A stretch of 64,000 bases of DNA from Clostridiales bacterium (GCA_015056365.1 SVGM01000005.1:1-64000), one strand, 5' to 3'; shown: positions 49,310-58,561, counted from the stretch's first letter. Notes: generated by a model not told the origin, from the letters alone. A program made the numbers and translations.

Positions 49310-49439
49310 TTTGGCTCGGTTGGCAGGATATGCAGAAGAAAATCGCAAAAGCCCGCCCCATTTCTAGCTATCGGGTGAAGTGGGTACGGGCTTTTACGAT
49401 ATATGGCGGTACATCCGCCAGAAAGGACGATGGCACAGC

Positions 49440-49778
49440 GTGCAAAGACAGCATCGATTGGGCGCAAACCGGCAGTTTACCTATGTGTACCGCCGTGGAA
49501 AACGCGCCTCCTGCCGTGACCTGACACTGCTGTACGTCCGCAACAACCAAAAAAAAGTCGGTTTTTCCGTAAGCAAAAAGGTAGGCATTGCCGTGGTGCG
49601 CAACCGTACCAAGCGTCGCCTGCGCGAATGTGTACGCCCGCTTCTGCCCAGTATGCGGAACGGTCTGTATGTGTTTATCGCGCGCCCTTGTGCTGCGGAG
49701 CGTACTGTTGCGGAATTGGGTAAGCAAGTCGCTTCCCTTTTGAAAAAGCTGGAATCCCAGCCCAAGCGTAAGCCATGA
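49440..49778 (+). CDS. rnpA: Ribonuclease P protein component
   Basis: A 112-residue basic protein, the protein subunit of RNase P that matures tRNA 5' ends. The RNR motif appears as [19 protein letters not shown], with the preceding [12 protein letters not shown] helix. I use a GTG start ([20 protein letters not shown]); AGGA is 12 nt away, which is long. An ATG in another frame with a better Shine-Dalgarno opens only a short ORF, so the start of rnpA is poorly defined. Gene order after rpmH is standard. Confidence 0.92.
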   Translation: MQRQHRLGANRQFTYVYRRGKRASCRDLTLLYVRNNQKKVGFSVSKKVGIAVVRNRTKRRLRECVRPLLPSMRNGLYVFIARPCAAERTVAELGKQVASLLKKLESQPKRKP

Positions 49779-50014
49779 AAAACGTTCTGCTATCCATCAT
49801 CCGCTTTTACCAACGGCACATCAGCCCCCATACGCCGCCCAGTTGCCGTTTTCAGCCCACGTGTTCCGAGTATGCCAAGGTTGCCATTGAGCGCTACGGC
49901 GCCTTGCGCGGCAGCTGGCTGGCGCTGAAACGCATCCTCCGCTGCAATCCGTTTTGCAAAGGCGGCTATGATCCGGTGCCGGAGGACGCTTCCACATCAT
50001 TAAGGAGGGAATAA
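49775..50014 (+). CDS. yidD: Membrane insertion efficiency factor YidD
   Basis: A 79-residue protein with the family signature [36 protein letters not shown] and the later [17 protein letters not shown]. Cys residues at the conserved positions are kept. It overlaps rnpA by four bases, as usual, and lies 6 bases before yidC. It assists YidC-dependent membrane protein insertion. Confidence 0.96.
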   Translation: MKNVLLSIIRFYQRHISPHTPPSCRFQPTCSEYAKVAIERYGALRGSWLALKRILRCNPFCKGGYDPVPEDASTSLRRE

Positions 50015-50020
50015 AGCCCG

Positions 50021-51001
50021 ATGACTGACTTTTTGGCCAATATCATTCTTGGTATCAACAGCCTGGTTCACAACTACGGCTGGTCAATGGTCATTTTCAC
50101 CATTCTGATCAAACTGCTGATTTCTCCGCTGGATTACAAGAGCCGCAAGGGCATGCGCCGCACCACGGCGATCCAGCCTGAAATGGCCAAGCTGCAAAAG
50201 AAATATGCCAACGACAAGGACAAGCTTAACCAGAAGATGGCCGAGCTGTATCGCAAGGAGGGCGTCAACCCCATGAGCGGCTGTCTGCCCCTGCTGATCT
50301 CCATGCCGTTGCTTTTCATCATGTTCGCCGCCATGCGTTCCGTTGCCAATACCGAACTGGCCAAGCAGGCCATCAATCTGCTGGTTGGCGGCGTACAGAC
50401 CAACGAAACCTGGCTGTGGATCAAGAACATCTGGATGCCCGACAGCCCCTTCTATGGCGTAATCGTCGACCAGAACAACCTGCGGATGATCCCCGCTGAC
50501 ATCTGGGCCAAAGTATTCGCTACCCTGACGCCTGAAACCGTCTCCAGCCTGGCCGCACTGGGCGTTGACGCCAGCAACATTTCTGGCACGACCCTCTTCC
50601 CCCTGCTCCAGCAGACCCAGGCCTACGCTGCTGAAACCATGCTGTGGCCCGTGCTGCCCAAGATGAACCTGCTGCTGACGCAGCTGGACATTTACGCAAA
50701 ACCCAATGGCTGGTTTATCCTGCCCATTCTCGCCTGCGTCACGCAGCTGCTGATGACCGCTACCCAGCCCCAGCAGCCCCAGGCGGAAGGCCAGCAGGGC
50801 ACCGGCAAGTTCATGAAATACTTCTTCCCGATTTTCTCGCTGTTCATCTGCTCCAGCTACAATGCCGCTTTCGCCCTGTACTGGGTCGTGTCCAACGTTT
50901 TTGCCTGGGTGGAAAGCCTTGTATTCAACCTGATGTTTGAGGCGCAGGATCGAGCTGCCAGAACGGGCAAGGGTGTCAAAGAGGAGGACAGCATCAAATG
51001 A
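50021..51001 (+). CDS. yidC: Membrane protein insertase YidC/OxaA/SpoIIIJ
   Basis: A 326-residue Oxa1-family insertase. The core ILIKLLISPLDYKSRKGMRRTTAIQPEMAKLQKKYANDKDKLNQKMAELYRKEGVNPMSGCLPLLISMPLLFIMFAAMR is diagnostic. No cleavable lipoprotein signal is present; the N-terminus is an uncleaved helix (FLANIILGINSLVHNYGWSMVIF). Five helices are seen. The mid-loop (residues about 110-200) is longer than in most Bacillota. GGAGG precedes the ATG. It overlaps jag by four bases. Confidence 0.95.
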   Translation: MTDFLANIILGINSLVHNYGWSMVIFTILIKLLISPLDYKSRKGMRRTTAIQPEMAKLQKKYANDKDKLNQKMAELYRKEGVNPMSGCLPLLISMPLLFIMFAAMRSVANTELAKQAINLLVGGVQTNETWLWIKNIWMPDSPFYGVIVDQNNLRMIPADIWAKVFATLTPETVSSLAALGVDASNISGTTLFPLLQQTQAYAAETMLWPVLPKMNLLLTQLDIYAKPNGWFILPILACVTQLLMTATQPQQPQAEGQQGTGKFMKYFFPIFSLFICSSYNAAFALYWVVSNVFAWVESLVFNLMFEAQDRAARTGKGVKEEDSIK

Positions 51002-51864
51002 AATCCGTTGAATCCAAAGCTAAGACGATGGAGGAAGCCATCTCTCTGGGTCTGGAAAAGCTGGGCGTCAGCTTCGAAGACGTTCGCATCGACATTCTGG
51101 ACGAAGGCAGCAAGGGCTTCCTGGGCATCATCGGTGCCAAGCCTGTGACGGTTCGTCTCACTGTGAAGGACGATTTTGAGGAAACTGACGTCCTCAAGGC
51201 CGTTGGTCTGACTCAGGATCTGGAACCCGCCAAGGAAACCGTGAAGCAGAAGGCTGAAAAGGCCAAGAGCAAGGTGAAGGGCGAAGCGAAAAACGCCAAG
51301 CCCGCCAAGAGCGAAAACGCCCCCAAGAAGGCTGAAAAGCCCGCCGAACCCGCTCCCAAGAAGGAAAAAGCTCAGTCTGCCGCGCAGGAGACTGTCAAGC
51401 CCGTTGCCTCTGATGACGGTGCCGACGCCCGTGCTGTGGAGTTCCTGGCCAATGTGACCAAGCTGATGGGCGTTGAAGTGACCATCAACCCCCGGCGCGA
51501 TGAAGAGGGCAACCTGCGTGTGGACATGCACGGCGATACTCTGGGCATCCTCATTGGCCGCCGCGGCGAGACCCTGGACGCTCTGCAGTATCTGACCAGC
51601 CTCTACGTCAACCGTGGTCAGGAAAACTACGTGCGTGTCACCCTTGATACGGAAAACTACCGCGCTAAGCGTGAAGAAGCCCTGACCCGCCTGGCCAACC
51701 GCATGGCCAACCGCGCCGTGAAGACCGGCCGCAAGGTGGTCATGGAGCCCATGAATCCCTACGAGCGCCGCATCCTGCACAGCGCGCTGCAGGGTAACGA
51801 CGCTGTCACCACCCACAGCGAGGGCGACGAGCCCAACCGTCACGTGGTGATCACCCTTAAGTGA
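50998..51864 (+). CDS. jag: RNA-binding protein Jag/KhpB (SpoIIIJ-associated)
   Basis: A 288-residue protein with the three-part Jag layout: a Jag-N domain (1-55, SIDILDEGSKGFLGIIGAKPVTVRL-like), a Lys/Ala/Glu-rich linker (about 80-140), a KH domain containing the IGRRGETLDALQYLTSLYVN block (about 150-225) and an R3H domain (LTRLANRMANRAVKTGRKVVMEPMNPYERRILHSALQ...SEGDEPNRHVVI). It binds RNA and accompanies YidC in Bacillota. It overlaps yidC by four bases. Confidence 0.95.
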   Translation: MKSVESKAKTMEEAISLGLEKLGVSFEDVRIDILDEGSKGFLGIIGAKPVTVRLTVKDDFEETDVLKAVGLTQDLEPAKETVKQKAEKAKSKVKGEAKNAKPAKSENAPKKAEKPAEPAPKKEKAQSAAQETVKPVASDDGADARAVEFLANVTKLMGVEVTINPRRDEEGNLRVDMHGDTLGILIGRRGETLDALQYLTSLYVNRGQENYVRVTLDTENYRAKREEALTRLANRMANRAVKTGRKVVMEPMNPYERRILHSALQGNDAVTTHSEGDEPNRHVVITLK

Positions 51865-51870
51865 TTTTTC

Positions 51871-51906
51871 AACAGTCAGCAGTTCTTTCTGCTGGCTGTT
51901 TTTTGT
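51871..51906 (+). terminator. Terminator of the rpmH-jag operon
   Basis: AACAGTCAGCAG pairs with CTGCTGgCTGTT and is followed by TTTTTTG directly after the jag stop. Confidence 0.88.
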
Positions 51907-51982
51907 TTCGTCCATTCCCCTATTTACACAACGCTTTCTCTGAAACCCAGCTCAGAAAAACTGACATGAAGAAACAAAGTAC

Positions 51983-52150
51983 TCAGTACTGCAGCCGCTG
52001 ACCACGCTTGTTGTGCTGATTGTCATCTCCGGGGTTGATCTGACCTGTTTTGTTCACGACAGGGTTCTCCTGAGGCCAGCACGACAGCCGAATATGCCGG
52101 TTCATATTCATCGTGCGGACGGCATAACCTGCCCCATCCGCACTTTTCAT
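51983..52150 (-). CDS. Small ORF (55 aa), divergent from the DUF368 gene
   Basis: A 55-codon ORF with GGAG 8 nt before the ATG, oriented away from the DUF368 gene. The product (MKSADGAGYAVRTMNMNRHIRLSCWPQENPVVNKTG...) is Asn/Gln- and His-rich at its C-terminus, with one Cys and no membrane helix. It looks protein-like and fills the intergenic gap, but I found no convincing promoter or relative. It might be spurious. Confidence 0.4.
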   Translation of the reverse strand: MKSADGAGYAVRTMNMNRHIRLSCWPQENPVVNKTGQINPGDDNQHNKRGQRLQY

Positions 52151-52163
52151 GGGAGGATCTCCA

Positions 52164-52988
52164 ATGAGTTCGTTTGTCTTTCGATTGCTGGCTGGTTTTC
52201 TCATCGGTGTAGGCTGTATCCTGCCAGGGGTCAGCGGCGGAGTGATGGCTGTTTCCTTCGGTCTCTACCGTCCTATGCTCGACGCTGCCACTGGCTTTTT
52301 CCGTGACATACGAAAACATGCTGTTTTTTTGTTTCCGTTGGTTGTAGGCGGCGGGCTGGGCGTGCTGATCTGCGCGGGCGGCCTGGATTATGCTATGAGC
52401 CACTGGGAAGACGCCATGTTGTTTCTCTTCGTGGGACTGATTCTGGGCAATTTTCCGGATCTGTTCAAAAACGCGCTGTCTTCTGATCCTTTTCGTCCCC
52501 GATTTCTGTTGGCTTTACTGCCTGGGGCAGTGCTCCTGCTGGCGATGGCAGCAGCCGGCACAGCCCTCCAGCGGGATCAGCTGGTATGGTACGAGCTGCT
52601 GCTTGCCGGTGGACTGTATGCACTGGGCACGGTATTTCCTGGGCTGTCCGCGTCCTTTCTGCTGATCCAGCTGGGATGGTATCAGCCTTGTCTGACCTTA
52701 TTCTCTACCCTTCCCCTGCCCCAGTTCGCACTGTTTGGCACAGGTTTTGTACTGACCATCCTGGCAACGCTCAATGGCGTGAAGTGGCTTTTTGATCACT
52801 ACCACGGCTATGCTTCCTTCGGGGTGATCGGACTGCTGCTGGCATCCGTTCTGCCTGCCATCCCCATTCCGAAGGAGGACGCAAGCTTCTGGATCGATCT
52901 ACTGATGCTGGTGATGGGCACGGTGATTTCCCTTTCCATGAGCAGGCTCAGTCAGCACATCGGCGAAGAAAACAGAAAAAAGACGTGA
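52164..52988 (+). CDS. DUF368 membrane protein
   Basis: A 274-residue integral membrane protein of the DUF368 family with about eight helices. The family's GVGCILPGVSGGVMAVSFGLYRPMLD motif near the N-terminus and the later repeat-like ALGTVFPGLSASFLLIQLGWYQPCL are visible, suggesting two homologous halves. Members have been linked to undecaprenyl-phosphate recycling as lipid carrier flippases, which would fit the wall genes in this window. GGGAGG is 7 nt before the chosen ATG. Confidence 0.87.
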   Translation: MSSFVFRLLAGFLIGVGCILPGVSGGVMAVSFGLYRPMLDAATGFFRDIRKHAVFLFPLVVGGGLGVLICAGGLDYAMSHWEDAMLFLFVGLILGNFPDLFKNALSSDPFRPRFLLALLPGAVLLLAMAAAGTALQRDQLVWYELLLAGGLYALGTVFPGLSASFLLIQLGWYQPCLTLFSTLPLPQFALFGTGFVLTILATLNGVKWLFDHYHGYASFGVIGLLLASVLPAIPIPKEDASFWIDLLMLVMGTVISLSMSRLSQHIGEENRKKT

Positions 52989-53016
52989 ACTGCCGCTGCA
53001 GGTCACGTCTTTTTTG
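52976..53016. terminator. Bidirectional terminator
   Basis: AAAAAAGACGTGA pairs with TCACGTCTTTTTT around the loop, between converging genes. Confidence 0.85.
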
Positions 53017-53018
53017 AT

Positions 53019-56000
53019 TCAGTTGAAGAACAATGCGCGGATATCCTCTTCGCTCAGGCTGCTCAGGGCTGTTTCGCCCGCAATGACCACCCTGTCAAAG
53101 ATGGCGCGCTTGCGCTTGCTCAGGTCGGTCACCTTCTCCTCAATGGTGCCCTGAGCGATCAGCTTAAACACGTTCACATCGTGCGTCTGACCGATGCGGT
53201 GTGCGCGATCCGTCGCCTGATCCTCTGCTGCGGGATTCCACCACGGATCGTAATGGATCACCAGATCCGCGCCGGTTAAGTTCAGTCCCGTGCCGCCTGC
53301 CTTGAGGGAAATCAGGAACACGTCGCCCTCACCGCCATTAAAGCGGTCGCAAAGTTGCTGACGCATCTCCGGTTTGGTATCACCGTCCAGGTACAGTGCC
53401 TGAACGCCCTCTCTGGCCAGCCGCTTTTTGATGATCTGCAGCATCCCCACAAACTGGGAAAACACCAGCATGCGCCTGCCGGAAGCGATGGCGTTATGCA
53501 CTGTCTGAACCAACAGTTCCAGCTTGCCGCTGGTACCCTCGTAATTGTCCAGGAACAGCCTGGGATGGCAGCATACCTGCCGCAGCTTGAGAAGCACGCT
53601 GAGCACCTGCATCCGTGCCCGGGGCAGAGAACCATCTTCCAGCGCCTGTCCGACATGCTCGCGCAGGGAGAACAGCAGGCTGTTGTACACCCGCTCTTGC
53701 TCCGGCGGCATGGCTGCGTAGAGGTACTGCTCGTGCTTTTTGGGCAGGTCGGCAAGCACTTCGCTCTTGAGGCGGCGCATCAGGAAGGGACGAATCCTCT
53801 CCCGAAGTTCCTCTGCGCGTTCGCCGCCGCCATAACGGCGCAGGAAGGAACCCTGCGTACCCAAATAACCCGGCAGGACGAAATCGAAAATGGACCACAG
53901 TTCACCGGTATGGTTCTCCATGGGCGTACCGGTCAGAGCGATGCGCACCTCGGCATCCAGTTCCTTGGCAGCGATCGCGCCCCGGCTCTGCGCGTTCTTG
54001 ACGGACTGTGCCTCGTCCAGCACGGCAAACCGCAGCGGGATATCCCTAAGGAACTCGATGTCCCGACGAAGCAGCGGATAGCTGATCAGCAGCACATCCA
54101 CATCGTCCGCTTCCTTCACCTCCGCGATCACGCGCCGACGTTCCTCCCGCTGGCCCGTGATAACCCGAACAATCAGGCTGTCGTCAAAGCGTTTCAATTC
54201 TGCCAGCCAATGATAGGTCAGCGATGTGGGGGTAACGATGATATTCTTTTTCACGCCGTCCTTGCGCTTGGATGCGGACAAGGCGGCTATCACCTGCAGC
54301 GTCTTGCCAAGACCCATTTCGTCCGCCAGAATGCCGCCCATATGGGTTTCATACAAGGACAACAGCCATCCGCTGCCGCGCTGCTGATAAGGCGCAAGCT
54401 TCTTACGCAATTTGGAGGGCATAAAACTCAGGTCGCTCTGCTGCGCAAGGGCGTCAATGGCGTGCTCTGCCTCCGCATCGGCTTCCGTTTTCGCGCCTGC
54501 CATACGCAGCATGCTCACCATGTATCCTGCACGGTAAGCGCCGAAGCTCAGCTCCCGTGCGTCATCCTGAGCGCCCGGATCATCCAGCGATGCAGCATCC
54601 AAAAGCTCCTGCACCACCGGCGCCAGGCCCATCATGTCGCGCACATCCAAAAACTCGCCGGTTTTCAAGCGCACATACTGCTGCCGCTGGGCAACCGCTT
54701 TGAGAATGGGTAGCAGTTCCGGCGCTGCCTCTCCGCTTTCCTCCAGCAGGGAAAATACCAGCCGGCCGCCGCGCATCCGGAAAGAGGCCTTCGCAGAAAA
54801 ACGGCGAGGCTTGACCCGTTCAAATGCCTGAGAGGCGTACACTTCGCAGTGCTTACTCAGTTCAGTGACGCCCTGGGTGCAGAATTTCAGAATATCCTGG
54901 GTACGGCGCAGCAGGATCCTGCCACCGCGCACCACAAAACCAGCGTCAGAAAACATATCCAGCAGCGCGCTCTCGGCACGGCCATCCCGAAGGAGCAGAC
55001 GATTGTCCTGCTGTTGCTCTAATGCAGTCTCCTCTTCACCCTCTGGCGCTCCAAAGGGATGGATGATCGCCTTTCCGTAATGGAATTCCACCCGGGCGAC
55101 CACATAGCTGCCCATCAAATCCAAATACACCACGGGATGGAAGGGCTCGATGATCAAGCGGGCGCGAAGCTCCGGTGAGGTGACCACCGTACCAATCGCC
55201 GAAAGCGTAGGCAGCAGCATGGCCAGCGCATCCTCTGCTTCACGGGCGGGATAGCAGAACCGCATGCCTTCGCTGAGCAGTAGGCTGCACAGACGTGCCT
55301 GCACCCCATGCAAATGAATAATACAGTCTTCGCCCAGAACATAGCGTCCATCCGGCGTGATCAACCGCAGTTGTTCCGTTCCCTCCACCGTAACGCTGAC
55401 CTCGCCCTGCGCCATAGAAACTGTAAAACACAGTGGCAGTTCTACCCTGCGGATGCCCTTCTGGGTCACCTTTCGGTCGCTGAAAATCATGATAAACTCG
55501 TGGTTTTCCAAGTAGCGGAAGACACTGAGCAAAAACGCGCCGCTCAGCAGGATAAAGCGTCCGTCCGTTGGCAGCGTCGCCGTGACGGGCTCCGTCGCAC
55601 CGAAACGGTGGCGGTCTTCCCATTGTTCCATCGTTTCTGCCTTCAGCGGCACAAAACCCATCAACAGCGCGATAAGGCGCTCATCCTCCTTGGAAAAGCG
55701 CATGGTGGCAGGATTATAGGTGAATTTCTCGGACAGTTTCAGCGGCGCGCCTACCTTGTAGCAGGTGAGCAAATCAGCTATGCTGCGCACCACGTACTGC
55801 CGCTCCTGGCCGGCAGACAGGCCAAGGCCAATCCGCCCATCCTCATAGATGCGCAGATTCGCCACCAGGCGAATGTTTTCCACGCCCGGAGCAGCCAGAT
55901 TCATCAGGCTCATCACCCGCTGACCCAGTTCCATTTCGCCCTCATGGACAAAATGTTCCAGTCTGCCGTCGCTCTCCGCCATCAGCAGCGCGGCTACCAG

Positions 56001-56204
56001 GTGTTCACAACCGCCTGCTTTGCCGCAACTGCATTGCGCCTCTCCCCGGTGGTCAAAGCTGACCACACAATGAGGTGTTCCGCCCACGTCGTAGCACAGC
56101 CTGTCCCCATTGCGAACAGACGCCGCCACAAGGCCGCGACGATACAGCTTTTCCCCCAGCTCAAAAACCTCAGTATCTGCCCGAAGCGCATCGATGGAAT
56201 ACAT
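53019..56204 (-). CDS. SNF2-family DNA helicase/translocase with N-terminal SWIM zinc finger
   Basis: A 1061-residue Swi2/Snf2 ATPase. A SWIM-type zinc finger (QCSCGKAGGCEHLVAALL, CxC-x(n)-CxH) lies at about 75-95, a long middle region at about 100-580 has no recognised motif, and the helicase core at about 600-1050 has GILADEMGLGKTLQVIAAL, VLDEAQSVKN (DEAQ box), ALTGTPMENHTGELWSIFDF, SLKAGGTGLNLTGADLVIHYDPWWNPAAEDQATDRAHRIGQ. It follows GGGAGG. It has no adjacent methyltransferase or nuclease, so it is not obviously a phage-defence module and may act as a chromatin/RNAP remodeller like RapA-type enzymes. Confidence 0.92.
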   Translation of the reverse strand: MYSIDALRADTEVFELGEKLYRRGLVAASVRNGDRLCYDVGGTPHCVVSFDHRGEAQCSCGKAGGCEHLVAALLMAESDGRLEHFVHEGEMELGQRVMSLMNLAAPGVENIRLVANLRIYEDGRIGLGLSAGQERQYVVRSIADLLTCYKVGAPLKLSEKFTYNPATMRFSKEDERLIALLMGFVPLKAETMEQWEDRHRFGATEPVTATLPTDGRFILLSGAFLLSVFRYLENHEFIMIFSDRKVTQKGIRRVELPLCFTVSMAQGEVSVTVEGTEQLRLITPDGRYVLGEDCIIHLHGVQARLCSLLLSEGMRFCYPAREAEDALAMLLPTLSAIGTVVTSPELRARLIIEPFHPVVYLDLMGSYVVARVEFHYGKAIIHPFGAPEGEEETALEQQQDNRLLLRDGRAESALLDMFSDAGFVVRGGRILLRRTQDILKFCTQGVTELSKHCEVYASQAFERVKPRRFSAKASFRMRGGRLVFSLLEESGEAAPELLPILKAVAQRQQYVRLKTGEFLDVRDMMGLAPVVQELLDAASLDDPGAQDDARELSFGAYRAGYMVSMLRMAGAKTEADAEAEHAIDALAQQSDLSFMPSKLRKKLAPYQQRGSGWLLSLYETHMGGILADEMGLGKTLQVIAALSASKRKDGVKKNIIVTPTSLTYHWLAELKRFDDSLIVRVITGQREERRRVIAEVKEADDVDVLLISYPLLRRDIEFLRDIPLRFAVLDEAQSVKNAQSRGAIAAKELDAEVRIALTGTPMENHTGELWSIFDFVLPGYLGTQGSFLRRYGGGERAEELRERIRPFLMRRLKSEVLADLPKKHEQYLYAAMPPEQERVYNSLLFSLREHVGQALEDGSLPRARMQVLSVLLKLRQVCCHPRLFLDNYEGTSGKLELLVQTVHNAIASGRRMLVFSQFVGMLQIIKKRLAREGVQALYLDGDTKPEMRQQLCDRFNGGEGDVFLISLKAGGTGLNLTGADLVIHYDPWWNPAAEDQATDRAHRIGQTHDVNVFKLIAQGTIEEKVTDLSKRKRAIFDRVVIAGETALSSLSEEDIRALFFN

Positions 56205-56329
56205 ACGGATCCTCCCGTAAAAACCTTAGTCTGTATAACTTCTGCTTTCTTCGTTCGCTTTCCTGCTCTCTTTCCAAATTTGTCCAAGAAAAAAAGGCGT
56301 ATTTTCCCCACCCATTGTGGCATACTACC

Positions 56330-56420
56330 ATCGAAACGGTGATCAGGCAAACGGCCGAAAGAAACGCGCAATAGGCGTTTTGGACGCAAAGCGCCGGGTT
56401 CTATGCGGGGCGCATAGAAT
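56330..56420 (+). ncRNA. Candidate c-di-GMP-I (GEMM-I)-like riboswitch element
   Basis: The plus strand carries GGCAAAC and, 29 nt later, GGACGCAAAGC followed by gccGGGTTCTA, resembling the conserved core of c-di-GMP-I riboswitches. A perfect TTCTATGCG/CGCATAGAA hairpin follows. Between the blocks AAACGC/GCGTTT can pair with a GCAA-containing loop, but the tetraloop and receptor details differ from the canonical fold. No plus-strand gene lies downstream, so it may be a decayed or orphan copy. Confidence 0.35.
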
Positions 56421-56659
56421 TGTGGAAGATGTGAGATGTAGAGCAGATAGAGCGTGTTGATTTCCTCAAGCATCGTTGCTGCCGAGAAGACGCAGAGCTT
56501 TCGATGGTCGCCGCTTCAACAGGGAGCTGCAATCCATAGGCGGAGTCTCTTCCCAAAGTATCGCGCATCGGGGAAGTTGAAGGCAAGCGGAACTTTTTCC
56601 GCGCCGGGACCGTCATGGTGCAGCTCCCTCTTTGCTGGAATCGTTTCAATATCCAAAGT
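56421..56659. other. Non-coding stretch between the SNF2 and ABC genes
   Basis: No convincing gene is seen on either strand; the open frames are poor and lack ribosome binding sites. CATACTA at 56321-56327 upstream of it is -10-like, but I see no transcript product. Confidence 0.5.
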
Positions 56660-56697
56660 AATCATCCCGGCTGAGAAAAACCTCTGCCGGGATGATT
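56660..56697 (-). terminator. Terminator hairpin of the ABC exporter operon
   Basis: AATCATCCCGGC pairs with GCCGGGATGATT around a 14-nt loop, 44 nt past the ABC stop codon on the minus strand. The T-run is weak. Confidence 0.7.
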
Positions 56698-56740
56698 GTG
56701 TGTACCATATCATTTTTGAGCCTGTGGCAATCCCATTTCA

Positions 56741-58561
56741 TCAAGCGTTCCCAGAGAGCAGGGCGCCGGTGGCTTCGTCTTCGTACTGACGGGTATACAG
56801 ATTGAAATAATGGCCCTTCTGCCTAAGCAGTTCTTCGTGGTTGCCCTGTTCGATGATCTTGCCGTCCCTAACCACAAGGATCAGGTCGGCATTACGAATC
56901 GTAGAGAGGCGGTGGGCCACCACCAGCGAGGTGCGCCCGTTGATGATGGTGTCGATCGCGGACTGAATCTTCTGCTCGGTAATGGTGTCCACTGAAGCCG
57001 TGGCCTCGTCCAGCACCAGAATACGGGGATCGGCCAGAATGGCTCTGGCAAAGGAGATCAACTGCTTTTCGCCGGTGGAGAGCAGATCGCCGCCCTCACC
57101 CACGTCGCTGTCCAGCCCATGTTCCAGATGGGCGATCACATTATCGGCAGACACCAGTTTCAGCGCCCGGTCGATTTCCTCCTCTGTGGCGTTGGGATTG
57201 CCGTAGAGCAGGTTTTCCCGGATGGTGCCGGAGAACAGGTGAGGCGTTTGCAGCACGTAACCGATAGCGCTGTGCAGCCATAGCTGAGAACGTTCCCGAG
57301 CGTCCCGGCCATCGATGAGCACCTGACCGTCGGTGGGTTCAAAGAAGCGGCACACCAGATTGATCAGCGTGGACTTGCCTGCGCCTGTCTCGCCTACGAT
57401 GGCGATGTTGGAGCCAAAGGGGATCTTCAGATTGAAGTGCTCCAGCACATATTCATCGCCGTCAGGATACTTGAAGCTGACGTCCTTGAATTCGATATCG
57501 CCCTTGATCTCCTCCCAGTTTTCCCGCTTGGGCTCGAAGGAGTCGCCGTACTTCTCGATCACCTCAGGGGTGTCGGTCACGTCGGATTTGGTTTCGATCA
57601 GGCGCATCAGACGCTCGATGTTCACCTGGGTGGTGATCACGTCGGAGATGGCGTCGATCAGCCAGCGAACAGGCTCCATCATGCCCTGTGCGTAGGACAT
57701 GAACATAGAGAAGGTGCCCACTTCCTCAGCAGCCAGATAGCCGCCCTGCCACAGCACGATGGCCAGCGCCATGGAAGAGGCTAGGTTCATCGTCGCAGCG
57801 AACAGACCGCGCAGGTGGGCTGCCTTCACCGACTTTTTGCGCATGGCGGAGGTATCCTCCACGAAGTCATGCTGAATCTTATCCTCAATGACCAGCGACT
57901 TGATGGTTTTGGCGCCGGTGATGCCTTCGTTGAAGTTGGAGGTGATCTTGGAGTTGATCTCACGCACTTCCCGATTGATCCGGATCAGCTTTTTCTGGAA
58001 TACGGAGAAGAGAATCACGATCAGGGGCAAAATGGTGATGACCAGCAGCGCCAGACGGGTGTTGAGCACCAGCATGACGGCTACTGCGCCGATCAGGTAG
58101 CTCAGATGCCACACGCTGTCCATCATGGTCCAGCTAACCAAGGAACCGATGCGGGAGGTGTCGCTCATCACGCGGGCATGGATATAGCCTACGCTGTTCT
58201 GGTTAAAGTAGGAAAAAGACAGGGTTTGCAGATGTTCAAAGGCCGCATTGCGCAGATCTCGGTTCATGCTCACCTCCACGCGCATGGCATTGGATGCGGA
58301 GGAGAAAAAGGCTGTCGCAGAGACCAGGATGGCCGCCACATAGGCGAGGATGAACCAGGGCAGACCGCTGAGCGTTCCTTTGGTAATGTACTCATTGAGC
58401 GCATAGCCCTGAAACTGGGGCAGCAGGATGTCCACCACCGTGCTGACCAGACCGCAGATCACCATAAAGATCAATGTGCCGCGGTATTTTTTCATAAACG
58501 GCAGCAGTTTGCCGATGCCGAAAAACGGCAGGGAGGTTGTTTTTTCGTTCTGATTGTTCAT
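56741..58561 (-). CDS. ABC exporter half-transporter (canonical NBD), heterodimer subunit
   Basis: A 606-residue type IV ABC exporter subunit: six helices in about 1-310, then a nucleotide-binding domain with Walker A GETGAGKSTL, Q-loop VLQTPHLF, signature LLSTGEKQL (STGEK in place of SGGQ) and Walker B ILVLDEATASVD with the catalytic Glu. GGAGG is 9 nt before the ATG. It overlaps the preceding ABC gene by one base. Together the two form a BmrCD/LmrCD/TM287-288-like heterodimer exporting drugs or lipids. The substrate is unknown. Confidence 0.9.
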   Translation of the reverse strand: MNNQNEKTTSLPFFGIGKLLPFMKKYRGTLIFMVICGLVSTVVDILLPQFQGYALNEYITKGTLSGLPWFILAYVAAILVSATAFFSSASNAMRVEVSMNRDLRNAAFEHLQTLSFSYFNQNSVGYIHARVMSDTSRIGSLVSWTMMDSVWHLSYLIGAVAVMLVLNTRLALLVITILPLIVILFSVFQKKLIRINREVREINSKITSNFNEGITGAKTIKSLVIEDKIQHDFVEDTSAMRKKSVKAAHLRGLFAATMNLASSMALAIVLWQGGYLAAEEVGTFSMFMSYAQGMMEPVRWLIDAISDVITTQVNIERLMRLIETKSDVTDTPEVIEKYGDSFEPKRENWEEIKGDIEFKDVSFKYPDGDEYVLEHFNLKIPFGSNIAIVGETGAGKSTLINLVCRFFEPTDGQVLIDGRDARERSQLWLHSAIGYVLQTPHLFSGTIRENLLYGNPNATEEEIDRALKLVSADNVIAHLEHGLDSDVGEGGDLLSTGEKQLISFARAILADPRILVLDEATASVDTITEQKIQSAIDTIINGRTSLVVAHRLSTIRNADLILVVRDGKIIEQGNHEELLRQKGHYFNLYTRQYEDEATGALLSGNA

